Source of the DNA: CAZEFK01 sp964511405
GTDB taxonomy: Bacteria; Pseudomonadota; Alphaproteobacteria; Elsterales; Elsteraceae
Direction: 5' to 3'
NCBI GenBank assembly: GCA_964511405.1
Contig: CAZEFK010000113.1
Span: forward strand, 1 to 24,491
Length of the DNA: 24,491 nt
Shown: piece by piece, positions 16,001 through 24,462 of the stretch
How positions within the stretch are numbered: the first letter of the stretch is position 1
Layout: every line of letters begins with the position of its first letter
Position numbers and translations under genes: made by a program
Notes under the pieces: model-generated
The model's input: the letters and a program-made list of their open reading frames with translations, nothing else
Databases searched by the model: none
What the model was told of the DNA's origin: nothing

Positions 16001-18571
16001 ACGGTGACCGACGGCATGGTCGGCGAGATCATCCGGCTGGATGCGGCGGGCACCGGCGGCGACGTGGTCGCCCGGCCGCTGTTTCGGCGCCCGGTCAAGC
16101 CGTTCGCGATCCGCCTCGATCCCGGCCGCTACCGGCTGGCGCTGCGCAGCAATGGCCCCAACAACCGCTTCGACTACCGCATCGACACCAAGACGAAGCA
16201 GCTGCTGGCCGGCCAGACCCGGACGGTGACGCTGCCCGCCGACGTGCCGTTCGCCCTGGGGGCCGACGGCGTCGCCATCGTCGAAACCTGGGGCGCGGTC
16301 GGGATCAAGGCGACCGTGACCGGAACCGGCGTCCGGATCGTCGATGACGGCCGGACCGACGACTGGAATGCGCGGATCGCACAGCCGCTGCCCGCCGGCG
16401 CGTACGCGATCCATCTGGAGAAATCGGTCCAGGGCGCGGGCGTGCGTCCGCCGGCCAGCACCGAGCCGGCGTCCGGCGACGAGTCGTCCGATGCCGACAA
16501 CACGGACAACACCGACACTGCCGACAGCCAGCCGGACAAGACCATGGTGGCGCTGCGGCTGCCCGCCGACCACGAGGAGCCGGCGCTGAGCGGCGATGCC
16601 GACCTGACCGTCGGCGATGCCGATCTGCACAGCTATCCCTTGGTCCTGCGCGCCGACCGCACCGTCCAGATCTATGCGGCGCACGCCGTCGACAGCCTGG
16701 GCATGGCGTTGGAGCAGGCGGGCGCCGATGGCCGGTGGACGCTCCTCGACCAGGCGAGTGGCACCGATCCGGCGTTGGCGATGATGACCGACCCGGCACC
16801 CGGCGCCCGCTACCGCCTGCGGGTGTGGACGATGGCCGGCACCGGCACCGGCTTCACGCTGGCCGCGCGGTCCGTCGCCCCGGCCGAGCAGCCCCCGGGC
16901 AAGGTCGCGTTGACGCCGCTGGAGGGTGCGGCCTCGGCATGGGCGGTCGCCGCGGTGCAGCTGCCCGCCCCGTCATTGCTGGAGGTGGGGGAGGCGGTGC
17001 GCGGGGCCGGACGTCCGGGGGCGCCGCTGGTCGCCGCGCCGCGCGGCGTGCTGGCCGCGGATGGCGAGCATGTCGCCCTGCTGGGCCGGGATGCGTCGGT
17101 ACCGGTTTTGGTGCGGATCCTGGAGCCGGCTGCAGGCAAGCCGGTGTCCTTCACCGTGGCGGCGGGTCGGACGGCGCAGGTCGCGGGCGCCGTCGGCGAC
17201 TCCGGCGTGACCGTGTGGACCGTCGAGGCGCGCGCCGGCGTGCCGGGGATCGCTGCGGGCGGCGCGCCCATGGCCGCGGTCGGCGACCAGGCCGTGGCGG
17301 TCGGGCCGGGGCCGGTCACGGTCTGGAATGCCGGCGACGCGGGCGACCTTGCGGTCACCGTGGCCCGCCGCTCGATGGCCCTGCCGGAACCGGCAGCCCT
17401 GTCGCCGGGAACCGTCACCGTCACGCTGGACGACAGCAGCGCCCGCGCCTGGCGGCTCGCCGACGGCGTCAAGCGGCTGCAGCTCGACCTGCCGCCCGCG
17501 ACGGCGGCGGTGCTGGACGGCGGCACGGCGCCGACGACGATCTGGTCGGGCCGCCGGGCCGCCAGCCGCACGCTCGACACCGACGCGACCCGCCTGCTCC
17601 TGATCCGGGCCGATGCCGGATCGGCGCCGGCCAGCATCGCCTGGACGCCCGTGGCGGCGGCCCAGGCGTTCGGCACGGTCGGCGCGGACGGCGTTTTCAG
17701 GCGCTTCTTCGGGACCGCGGGCAGCTTGGAGCTGCCGATCGCCGCCGCGGCGCCGGCACTGCATGTCCGCGGCCCCGACGCCGCCGCCACGGTCATCGGC
17801 GTCGATGGCCGCGTGTGGGCCGGCCTGGACCCGACCGAGGTCAAGCCGGGCCGCGTGATCGTCCGTCACGGCCCCGGCCTCGTCGCCGCCTGGCTCGACG
17901 GCGGGGCCGGCGGCCTGTGGCCGGCGGCGGCGCCCGAGATGGTTTCGGCGCCATCGACCCGGTCGCTGTCGGGCCAGGCGCAAGCGCTGCGACTGCATCT
18001 CGACAAGCCGGCGATGGTCCACGTACGCAGCTCGGCGCCGGTCCTGGCGGCGCTGCGGACCGGATTGGGGATCAGCCCGATCGAGCTGTTCGCCAACGGC
18101 GCCGATTTCAATCGCTACGCGCCCGCCGGCGACGCCGACCTGCTGCTGCAGTCGGCGGCCGACGGCCCCCTGACCGGGTCGGTCGAGCTGGCGACCACCG
18201 AGGTGCTGCCGATCGGCGAGGGGCTGGGGCCGCGCCTGACCCTGGGGCCCGGCGCTTCGCGCCTGTTCGGGTTCCAGGTGGCGCAGCCGACCGCGGTCGG
18301 CGTCGGCGTGCGCGCGGCGATCGACATCGCCGATTGCCGGCTGCTCGACGCCGCGGGCCACGAGCTGGGCCGCGGCGTGGTCCAGATGCACGACCTGGCC
18401 GTCGGGGCCTATGTGCTGGCCGTGTCGGTGCCCGCGGATGCGCCGACGCTGGACTTGCAGCCGGCGGTGGTCGGCTTGGCCAAGCCCGACGACGGTCCGC
18501 CGCCCGACGTGCGCGCCAAGTATCTGGAGCTGGTCGGCCTCGCCGACGACCACCGCACTGCCACCCCGTGA
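13091..18571 (+). CDS. giant exported protein with LprI-like head and repeated beta-rich modules
   Basis: This 1826-aa protein is not recognised as a whole. ATG 13091 follows AAGGCGG at a good distance. Residues 1-23 are a Sec signal peptide (cleavage after V-S-A). Residues ~28-115 match the LprI/DUF1311 pattern, with Cys30, Cys42, Cys87 and Cys102 (two likely disulfides), L-D-x-x-L-D-x-A-Y and a closing Y-R-E-R-I. LprI of mycobacteria inhibits lysozyme. A Pro/Ala linker follows (~117-148). The remaining ~1680 residues are beta-strand-like modules that recur around a G-x-Y-x-L hairpin (e.g. EPGRYKL ~211, EAGTYLL ~323, DTGIYNL ~564, EAGLYRV ~755, KAGDYRV ~856, DPGRYRL ~895 and ~1010, PAGAYAI ~1101), similar to pre-peptidase C-terminal (PPC) sandwiches. 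A second Pro linker is at ~709-724 and an Asp/Ser/Thr-rich spacer at ~1122-1150. No protease site, membrane anchor or lipobox was seen. The stop is fused to the next start, so the two products should work together. Confidence 0.8.
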   Translation: MRVLLPVVMGAGLILAAAPTVSAQTPSFPCNRAQSPREIAVCADGGLAALDRTLDQAYRRARDAVGSRASVLSDQQRQWLRSVDERCGLATGRPTPPTGIACIADRYRERIAALGGAPPPAPPSPTAPAAPPIVASPAAPLPPEAVRPVGAATVSVARVPAKGRSDAILTVTEAGRFAIEAKSAQGTSIELVDRVLGPIASAGGRLDATLEPGRYKLVLRGDERAEGDAALSVEPFAAVAGTPPLLAEGQLLSSSLADRQQRSFWFQVPRAGPVFVRVFGRDVADLSLSRGGTQTVDAVVSTSVVEPTAAQPLRVVTAWVNLEAGTYLLTAFGGVGPVWAQESPDHPLDVQVGLRAAAEAGRVRGTLGRTGVAAIRVPASVTYVRLTVPETAPVRLSASELGADGIAAIDEDDIDKSRAVPMAELTLPKAANGVQGRLIEVAGSAGQPYLLSFLHQGDQDIDEGESGLWVSSFYLGSPEAVAAATALLADSDGQVLNAQAVRLGTGAAWSTRLNLLSPAQIWLEVANAGRYTVGVGNDAGLKLCPAGDAETCQTGTGALTADLDTGIYNLAVTPAPKAKGVVDLAIRASGVATARPAPLLPANRSVEIGSHGAARLQFGAVPGVVSGAVIRAEPVSLGEDLPGVGRLQLKVAIPGAGTLTALAEDGRALPIAVGSAPAAPQPAVAKGTSTVTVDAGGDTWFSLHFEPSAPPLPPPPAAIPAPAPLAGLPTLALGQPAFLDLGGNTIGQYRLDIAEAGLYRVTSLGRLQVAGEIRHGPTLVDRAEGNGAGHNVLIQRFLRDGSYAVAVHAAGRTAGRAAVAVARVPVAERGAFALGAPFRARLTPDAAVQYRVDVAKAGDYRVELYGHGTMPELRIEDDDGWPLRQPDRQGMLHLDPGRYRLTLIPDGGVGRAIGRITQQAVAPELSGHGPHPLALNGSQAFRWVEPAKSGDPRTPDQWDFALLAPTDLSVTVTDGMVGEIIRLDAAGTGGDVVARPLFRRPVKPFAIRLDPGRYRLALRSNGPNNRFDYRIDTKTKQLLAGQTRTVTLPADVPFALGADGVAIVETWGAVGIKATVTGTGVRIVDDGRTDDWNARIAQPLPAGAYAIHLEKSVQGAGVRPPASTEPASGDESSDADNTDNTDTADSQPDKTMVALRLPADHEEPALSGDADLTVGDADLHSYPLVLRADRTVQIYAAHAVDSLGMALEQAGADGRWTLLDQASGTDPALAMMTDPAPGARYRLRVWTMAGTGTGFTLAARSVAPAEQPPGKVALTPLEGAASAWAVAAVQLPAPSLLEVGEAVRGAGRPGAPLVAAPRGVLAADGEHVALLGRDASVPVLVRILEPAAGKPVSFTVAAGRTAQVAGAVGDSGVTVWTVEARAGVPGIAAGGAPMAAVGDQAVAVGPGPVTVWNAGDAGDLAVTVARRSMALPEPAALSPGTVTVTLDDSSARAWRLADGVKRLQLDLPPATAAVLDGGTAPTTIWSGRRAASRTLDTDATRLLLIRADAGSAPASIAWTPVAAAQAFGTVGADGVFRRFFGTAGSLELPIAAAAPALHVRGPDAAATVIGVDGRVWAGLDPTEVKPGRVIVRHGPGLVAAWLDGGAGGLWPAAAPEMVSAPSTRSLSGQAQALRLHLDKPAMVHVRSSAPVLAALRTGLGISPIELFANGADFNRYAPAGDADLLLQSAADGPLTGSVELATTEVLPIGEGLGPRLTLGPGASRLFGFQVAQPTAVGVGVRAAIDIADCRLLDAAGHELGRGVVQMHDLAVGAYVLAVSVPADAPTLDLQPAVVGLAKPDDGPPPDVRAKYLELVGLADDHRTATP

Positions 18572-21500
18572 TGCGAGCCCGTGCCATGCGCAAGCTGATC
18601 GCCGCTTTCGGCTGCCTGATCCTGGGGGCCCTGGCGCACGGGCCGGCTGCGGCTGCCGTGCTGGACAAGGTCGCCCCGCCAGCGGGGACGGTCGTGGTGC
18701 CCGACCACTTCCTGCGGGCCTGGGACCCGGTCACGGTGTTCCTGCCCGCCGACACCGGTCCGGCCGGCGGCGGTCCCGAGGACCATCCCGAACGGTTCGT
18801 GACCATGGTGCCGGCGCAGCCTGGCGCCTTCAGCTGGCTGGATGCCCGCACCCTGCAGTTCCGCCCGGCCGTGCCCTGGCCGGCCCTGGCGCGGGTGACC
18901 GTGACCCTGGGCAGCCAGGCGACGCGCCTGGTGGCGCTGATCTCGGCGCCGGCCGGCATGGCGCCGCAGGCGGGATCGACTGCCCGCGCCGTCGACCGTC
19001 TGCGCCTGGATTTCCCGGGGCCGGTCGATCCGGCGGCGCTGGCCCGGCTGCTGACCATCGAGGCGCGGCCGCTGCCCGGCATCGACGCTGCCCAGGCCCA
19101 GCTGCTGGACGGCAAGGACTTCGCCGTGCAGGCGGCGGATCGCGCGGCCGGCACGGCCAAGGCGTCCTATCTGGTGCTGCTGCGCCAGCCGCTGCCGCCG
19201 GCATCGCGGATCCTGGTGCATCTCAAGCTGTCCGACGAGCCTGGGCTGGACCCGCCGCTGGCCGACCTGGAGTTCGCGACCGAAGCCGCGGTGGCGCAGG
19301 TCGACGCGGTCGGCTGCGCCTACGGTTCCGACATGCGGGCCGGCATCGATCATTGCACCGGCGACTCGGAGCCGGTGGTCGACGTCCGCTTCGACCACGA
19401 CATGGCCCCCGCGTCGCCCACCGAGCTGCGGCAGTTCGTGCGGATCTCGCCGCCGGTCGACGACGTGACCTACGCCCAGTACGGCAGCACCCTGACGGTG
19501 CGCGGAAAGTTCGCCTACGACACCGTCTACACCGTGACCCTGGCCGATGCCGACCTGCACGCCGCCAGCGGCGTGCCGCTCGCCGGGGCCACCGGCAAGA
19601 CCGATCGCATCGTCTTCGACCGGCCGAGCCCGGTGCTCGCCTATGAGGAAGCCAGCGGCATCGTCGAGCGCTACGGGCCGCAGCGGGTGCCGCTGCACGG
19701 CCGCGGCTACGACCAGGTCGACCTGCGCATCCACGCCATCGATCCCCTGGATCGCGGCTTCTGGCCCTATGCCGGCAGCCCGGTGACGGTCGACGACCAG
19801 GCGGAGCCGCCGTTGCCGGGGCTGGAGCCCGGTCCCTATGCCAGCGCCGCCCGGGTCTCGGCCGAGACCCTGGCCCGGCGCATCAAGGCGCTGGGCTCGC
19901 CCAGCGTGTCCGAGCTGGTGCCGCTACCGATCAGCAAGCTGTCGCTGCGCTCGAAGTTCGGCCTCGACCTCAAGCCCTACCTGGAGCGCATCGGCGGCCG
20001 CGACGGACCCGGCACCTACCTGGTCGGACTCAGGCGCATCGACTCCTCGACCAAGCGCGACTGGATGCGCGTGCAGGTCACCGACCTCTCGGTCTCGGTG
20101 CTGGAAGAGCTGGACCACGTCCATTTCTTCGTGACCTCGCTGGCCACCGCGCGGCCGGTCGACGGCGCGACCGTGACCCTGGAGGGCAACAGCGGCAACA
20201 AGGGCTGGGAGACGATCGCCCGCGGCACCACCGATGCGGACGGCCAGTTCGATTGGGCGCCGGCCGGCAACCGAAAGGGCTGGCGGCTGCAGCGGCTGGC
20301 GGTCGCCAAGGGACTTGACCATCTGGTGATCGATCCGGACAAGCCGCCGCGCCCCTATAACGGCCTGGTCGCGGCCAGCGACACCGGCGGCAGCGCGGCG
20401 GGCTGGCTGGCCTGGACCCTGGAGCCGCTGGCGCCGCGCCGGCCGCCGCCGCAGCTGGTCTGCCACGTCTTCACCGAGCGCCCGATCTACCGGCCCGAGG
20501 AGCCGGTGCACATCAAGGGCTATGTGCGGCTGCACGACGCCGGTCAGCTGAGCTTCGCGCGCGGTACCGGCACGCTGGTGGTGACCGGCCCGAACGACGT
20601 CGAGTGGCGCTATCCGGTCGATCTGGGCGATGCCGGCAGCTTCTATCACAAGTTCGACGTGCAGACCCAGGCGACCGGCGACTATGCCGCCCATTTCGAA
20701 GGCCCCGGCAAGGCGTCCTGCGGCGACGTGCCGTTCAAGAAGGAGGCGTACCGGCTGCCGACCTTCGAGCTGGTGTTCAACGCGCCGCCTCAGGTGCCGC
20801 TGGATCAGCCCTTCAAGGTCGATGTCACCGGCCGCTATTTCGCCGGCGGGCTGGTGGCCGACCGGCCAGTGAAGTGGCGGGTCGCGCAATATCCTTACAA
20901 CTGGCAGCCCAAGGGGCCGGACGGCTTCCACTATTCGACCGATTCCCGGTTCTCGAACCAGGAGGCGTTCCGCTCGACCCCGGTGCTGGAGCGCGATGCC
21001 CGCACCGACGGCGCCGGCGTCGCGAGCCTGGCCCTCGACCCGACCATCGAGCCGACCGCCCAGCCGCGCCGCTATGTGGTCGAGGCGACGGTCACCAGCG
21101 ACGACGACATCGTCGTGCGCAACACCGCCTCGGTCCTGGCGCTGCCGCCCTTCGTGCTGGGGCTCAAGGTGCCGCGCTACCTGCCGCAGGGCGACGCGAT
21201 CCGGCCCGAGATTGCGGTCCTGGATGCCGACGGCAAGCGGATCGCCGGCCAGCCGGTGACCGTGCGCCTGATCAAGCGCCGCTGGTCGTCGGTGCTGCAG
21301 GCCAGCGACTTCACGCAAGGCACGGCCAAGTACGTCACCAACATCGTCGAGGACAAGCTGGCCGAGCAGACGCTGGCCAGCACCGCCGACGCGCAGACCC
21401 TGACCTTGCCGGCCAAGGGCGCCGGCGTCTATGTGGTCGAGATCGAGTCGCGCGACAAGCTGGGCCGCACCCAGACCGTCAGCATCGACCTGTTCATGGA

Positions 21501-24324
21501 CGGCGCCACGCCGGTGACCTGGTCGAAGCCGCCGGCCGAGACCGCGGCCGTGACCGCCGACAAGGACAGCTATGTGCCGGGCGAGTCGGCCAAGCTGGTG
21601 GTCCAGAGCCCGTTCCAGACCGCCCGGGCGCTGGTCGTCGTGGAGCAGCCCGACAGCCGCAACCAGTATAGCTGGGTCGACATCGCCAACGGCTTCGGCA
21701 CCGTCACCGTGCCGATCGAGGCTCGCTACATGCCGCGGGTCCCGATCCACATGCTGATCTTGCGCGGCCGCATCGGCGACGCCCAAGGCTCGTCCGGACC
21801 GTTCGACCTGGGCAAGCCCACGACCGTCGCCGCGACCACCTGGCTCAAGGTCCGCCCGGTCAAGAACACCCTGCAGGTCAGCCTGGACTATCCCAAGCAG
21901 GCGCGCCCGCGCGACCAGGTCGACGTGGTCGTGCATGTGTCGGACGACCTGGGCCAGCCTGTTTCGGGCGAGCTGACCTTCTGGATGGTCGACCAGGCGA
22001 TCTTCACCCTGGCCAAGGAGCAGCCGCTCGACCCGCTGCCGCCCTTCATCGTCGAGCATCCCAGCCGCCTTCAGATCCGCGACAGCCGGGCCATGGCGTT
22101 CGGGCTGCTGCCGCTGGCGCTCGATCCCGGCGGCGATGCCCCGATCGAGGAGCAGGGCGTCGATGTCAGCGTGCGCAAGAACTTCACGCCGGTGCCGGTG
22201 TACCTGCCCAGCGTCAAGGTCGGGCCCGACGGCATCGCGCGGCTCAAGGTGACGCTGCCCGACAGCCTGACCGTCTTCAAGCTGCGCGCCAAGGTCGCCA
22301 GCGGCACCAGCCGCTTCGGCTTCGCGATCGGCGACATGCAGGTCCGGCTGCCGCTGCTGGCGCAGCCGGCGCTGCCGCGCTTCGTGCGCAGCGGCGACCG
22401 CTTCGACGCGGTGGTCCTGGGCCGGCTGATCGAGGGGGCAGGGGGGCCGGGCAAGGCGTCGATCGCGGCGCCGGGCCTCGATCCGGGCCAGGCCGACCAG
22501 GCCTTCACCTGGTCGGCGGGCACGCCGGCGCGGGTGGCGTTCCCGGTTGCCGTGCCGACGCTGGAGACCAAGCCGGACGGTACGCCGGTGCGCGACGCGG
22601 TGGCGATCCGCTTCGCGGTCGAGCGCGAGGCCGACAAGGTCCGCGACGATATCGAGATCGACCTGCCGCTGAAGCCGGACCGCCGGCCCGTGGTCGAGCG
22701 CCGGCTCGCCACGCTTGATGCCGCCAAGGGCCAGGGCGCCGGCCATCTCGAGCTGCCGGCGCTGGCCCAGCCGGCGCGCGCCGGGACCGTGCAGCGGCTG
22801 GTCGAGGTCGCGACCGACCCGGCCGTCGTCGAGATGATCGCCGGCCTGAACTATCTGGTCGAATATCCCTATGGCTGTACCGAGCAGCGGGTCAGCCGCG
22901 CCCGGGTCGAGATCGCCGCGCACAAGCTGGCGGCGGTGGTCGGCGACGCCGATCCCGGCGCGCGCGTGGCCACCGACGTGCGCCAGACCGTGGCCTGGAT
23001 CGGCCAGACCCTTACCGACGACGGGTTGGTCGCCTATTGGCCGCATGCCCGCGGCTATGTCGGCCTGTCGGCGTGGTCGCTGATGTTCCTGGTCGAGGCC
23101 CAGCAGGCCGGCCAGACCGTGCCCAAGCCCCTGGTCGACAGCATTGCCCATGCCCTGAAGCAGGCCCTGCGCTCCGACTATCCGCGGCTGCTCAAGGGCT
23201 CGGAGGACATCGAGCGCAGCTGGGCGCTGGTGGCGCTGGCCGCCGCCGGCCAGCTCGACCGCGGCTACGCCGCCGACCTGGCGCGCAAGGCCGCCTTCCT
23301 GCCGGTCGAGAGCCAGGCCCAGATCCTGTACGTCCTGGCCCGGTCCGGCGCGGCCGACCCGGGCACGGTGTCGTCGCTGGCCGGCCGGATGTGGGCTGGG
23401 ATCGTGGTCCAGGACGTCGATGGCCGGCCGCGCTACATCGGGCTGCAATCGCCGCCGGCCGGCAATGGCGTGCTGCTGCCGTCCGAAGTCCGCACCCTGG
23501 CCCAGATGCTGCGGGCCGATCTGGTGGCGCAGCCCGGCGATTCGCGCCGCGGGCTGATCACCGACGCCCTGCTGCGCCTGGGCCGCGGCGACGGTTGGGG
23601 CGACACCAACACCAACGCCGAGGCGATGCTGGCCTTGGCCGACGTCATCGGTGCCGGCACGGCACCGCAGGCGACCGTCACCGTCACAGGCGGCGGCGCC
23701 CAGCGCCGGCTCGATGTCGGCGGCATCAGGCCGATCGAGCGCATGCTGCTGCTCGATCCGGGCCCGGCCGCGCTCGACGCCGCACCGGGTGCGGCGCCGG
23801 TGCTGGCGCGCGTCAGCACCCGCTTCCTGCCCGCCGCGCCCGGCAACCAGGCGACGGCGGCGGCCAACGGCCTGGTGATCCGGCGTGACAGCTATCGCCT
23901 GCCGCCGGGCGGCGGGCCGCTGGCCAAGCTGGAGCCGGCCGGCGCCGATCACGACATCGGCCTGACGGCCGGCGATATTGTCGAGGACGCCGTGGAAGTC
24001 GTGAACCCGGCCGATCGCAACCATGTCGCGATCGTGGTGCCGCTGGCCGCCGGCATGGAGCCGCTCAATCCGCGCCTGGCCAACGCCCAGGCCGAGGCCA
24101 AGCCGCAGGGCGAGGTGACGCTCGATCCGAGCTATGCCGCCTATCTCGACGATGAGGTGGCCTTCTACTACGACAGCCTGCCCAAAGGCACCTACCGGCT
24201 GTATTTCCGCAGCCGTGCCAACGTGGTCGGGCGCTTCATCCAGCCGCCCAGCACCGCCGAGCTGATGTACGACGCCGCCGTCGCCGGCAGCACCGACGGC
24301 GCGCGGATCACCATTCAGCGTTAA
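18571..24324 (+). CDS. bacterial alpha-2-macroglobulin with thioester motif
   Basis: This is a 1917-aa periplasmic protease-trapping protein. The ATG at 18571 shares its A with the previous stop (TGATG) and has no ribosome site of its own, so translational coupling is expected; ATG 18586 is the alternative. A signal peptide covers ~6-29 (ends A-A-A-A) with no lipobox at the cleavage region, unlike lipoprotein E. coli YfhM. Residues ~40-600 are Ig/MG-like beta domains. The MG2 hallmark TERPIYRPEEPVH is at ~635. The bait-flanking domain runs from ~985, a likely bait segment is ~1170-1205, and the A2M domain is from ~1211 (LPSVKVGPDGIARLKV). The thioester motif YPYGCTEQ has Cys1436 and Gln1439, followed by the helical thioester domain (~1450-1700) and a C-terminal receptor-like beta domain. 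In this family, cleavage of the bait exposes the thioester, which covalently captures the protease. No pbpC follows within the window. The name yfhM is not applied because partner and anchoring differ. Confidence 0.93.
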   Translation: MRARAMRKLIAAFGCLILGALAHGPAAAAVLDKVAPPAGTVVVPDHFLRAWDPVTVFLPADTGPAGGGPEDHPERFVTMVPAQPGAFSWLDARTLQFRPAVPWPALARVTVTLGSQATRLVALISAPAGMAPQAGSTARAVDRLRLDFPGPVDPAALARLLTIEARPLPGIDAAQAQLLDGKDFAVQAADRAAGTAKASYLVLLRQPLPPASRILVHLKLSDEPGLDPPLADLEFATEAAVAQVDAVGCAYGSDMRAGIDHCTGDSEPVVDVRFDHDMAPASPTELRQFVRISPPVDDVTYAQYGSTLTVRGKFAYDTVYTVTLADADLHAASGVPLAGATGKTDRIVFDRPSPVLAYEEASGIVERYGPQRVPLHGRGYDQVDLRIHAIDPLDRGFWPYAGSPVTVDDQAEPPLPGLEPGPYASAARVSAETLARRIKALGSPSVSELVPLPISKLSLRSKFGLDLKPYLERIGGRDGPGTYLVGLRRIDSSTKRDWMRVQVTDLSVSVLEELDHVHFFVTSLATARPVDGATVTLEGNSGNKGWETIARGTTDADGQFDWAPAGNRKGWRLQRLAVAKGLDHLVIDPDKPPRPYNGLVAASDTGGSAAGWLAWTLEPLAPRRPPPQLVCHVFTERPIYRPEEPVHIKGYVRLHDAGQLSFARGTGTLVVTGPNDVEWRYPVDLGDAGSFYHKFDVQTQATGDYAAHFEGPGKASCGDVPFKKEAYRLPTFELVFNAPPQVPLDQPFKVDVTGRYFAGGLVADRPVKWRVAQYPYNWQPKGPDGFHYSTDSRFSNQEAFRSTPVLERDARTDGAGVASLALDPTIEPTAQPRRYVVEATVTSDDDIVVRNTASVLALPPFVLGLKVPRYLPQGDAIRPEIAVLDADGKRIAGQPVTVRLIKRRWSSVLQASDFTQGTAKYVTNIVEDKLAEQTLASTADAQTLTLPAKGAGVYVVEIESRDKLGRTQTVSIDLFMDGATPVTWSKPPAETAAVTADKDSYVPGESAKLVVQSPFQTARALVVVEQPDSRNQYSWVDIANGFGTVTVPIEARYMPRVPIHMLILRGRIGDAQGSSGPFDLGKPTTVAATTWLKVRPVKNTLQVSLDYPKQARPRDQVDVVVHVSDDLGQPVSGELTFWMVDQAIFTLAKEQPLDPLPPFIVEHPSRLQIRDSRAMAFGLLPLALDPGGDAPIEEQGVDVSVRKNFTPVPVYLPSVKVGPDGIARLKVTLPDSLTVFKLRAKVASGTSRFGFAIGDMQVRLPLLAQPALPRFVRSGDRFDAVVLGRLIEGAGGPGKASIAAPGLDPGQADQAFTWSAGTPARVAFPVAVPTLETKPDGTPVRDAVAIRFAVEREADKVRDDIEIDLPLKPDRRPVVERRLATLDAAKGQGAGHLELPALAQPARAGTVQRLVEVATDPAVVEMIAGLNYLVEYPYGCTEQRVSRARVEIAAHKLAAVVGDADPGARVATDVRQTVAWIGQTLTDDGLVAYWPHARGYVGLSAWSLMFLVEAQQAGQTVPKPLVDSIAHALKQALRSDYPRLLKGSEDIERSWALVALAAAGQLDRGYAADLARKAAFLPVESQAQILYVLARSGAADPGTVSSLAGRMWAGIVVQDVDGRPRYIGLQSPPAGNGVLLPSEVRTLAQMLRADLVAQPGDSRRGLITDALLRLGRGDGWGDTNTNAEAMLALADVIGAGTAPQATVTVTGGGAQRRLDVGGIRPIERMLLLDPGPAALDAAPGAAPVLARVSTRFLPAAPGNQATAAANGLVIRRDSYRLPPGGGPLAKLEPAGADHDIGLTAGDIVEDAVEVVNPADRNHVAIVVPLAAGMEPLNPRLANAQAEAKPQGEVTLDPSYAAYLDDEVAFYYDSLPKGTYRLYFRSRANVVGRFIQPPSTAELMYDAAVAGSTDGARITIQR

Positions 24325-24343
24325 AGCGGGATGTGCATGAGCT

Positions 24344-24360
24344 GGAATCATAGTGATTCC
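24344..24360. repeat. small perfect hairpin after the macroglobulin gene
   Basis: GGAATCA and TGATTCC form a perfect 7-bp stem with a TAG loop, 20 bp after the operon's final stop. It is followed by CCCTCC and not by a T-run, so it is not a standard intrinsic terminator. It may act as a Rho-assisted terminator or mRNA 3' end, or be part of a dispersed repeat that continues to the window's edge. Confidence 0.35.
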
Positions 24361-24437
24361 CCCTCCACCCGGCCTCCTCCCAACGGGGCTACGGGATTCA
24401 CGCATCTTTTGTTGCTATTCCGATCAGTTTCTTTGCT

Positions 24438-24462
24438 CGTCATTCCCGCGAAAGCGGGGATC
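24438..24462. repeat. REP-like palindromic element
   Basis: The sequence CGTCATTCCCGCGAAAGCGG with its continuation forms a CCCGC/GCGGG stem (24445-24449 and 24454-24458) capped by a GAAA tetraloop, and extends outward by a T-G and a T-A pair. This CATTCCCGCGAAAGCGGG core is a familiar dispersed intergenic palindrome in many proteobacterial genomes. Only one copy is visible in the window. The last 167 bases contain no ORF I can support. Confidence 0.5.

Noticed and set aside
16735..18570. Upstream extension of the macroglobulin reading frame
   Set aside because: The extension is an Arg/Gly/Pro-rich out-of-frame reading of the preceding gene. A signal peptide begins right at 18571-18586.
19924..24405. 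1493-codon open frame on the minus strand opposite the macroglobulin gene
   Set aside because: Its translation is rich in Arg, His, Gln and Gly with no domain motif, typical of the antisense frame of GC-rich genes. The plus strand carries clear MG2 and thioester signatures.
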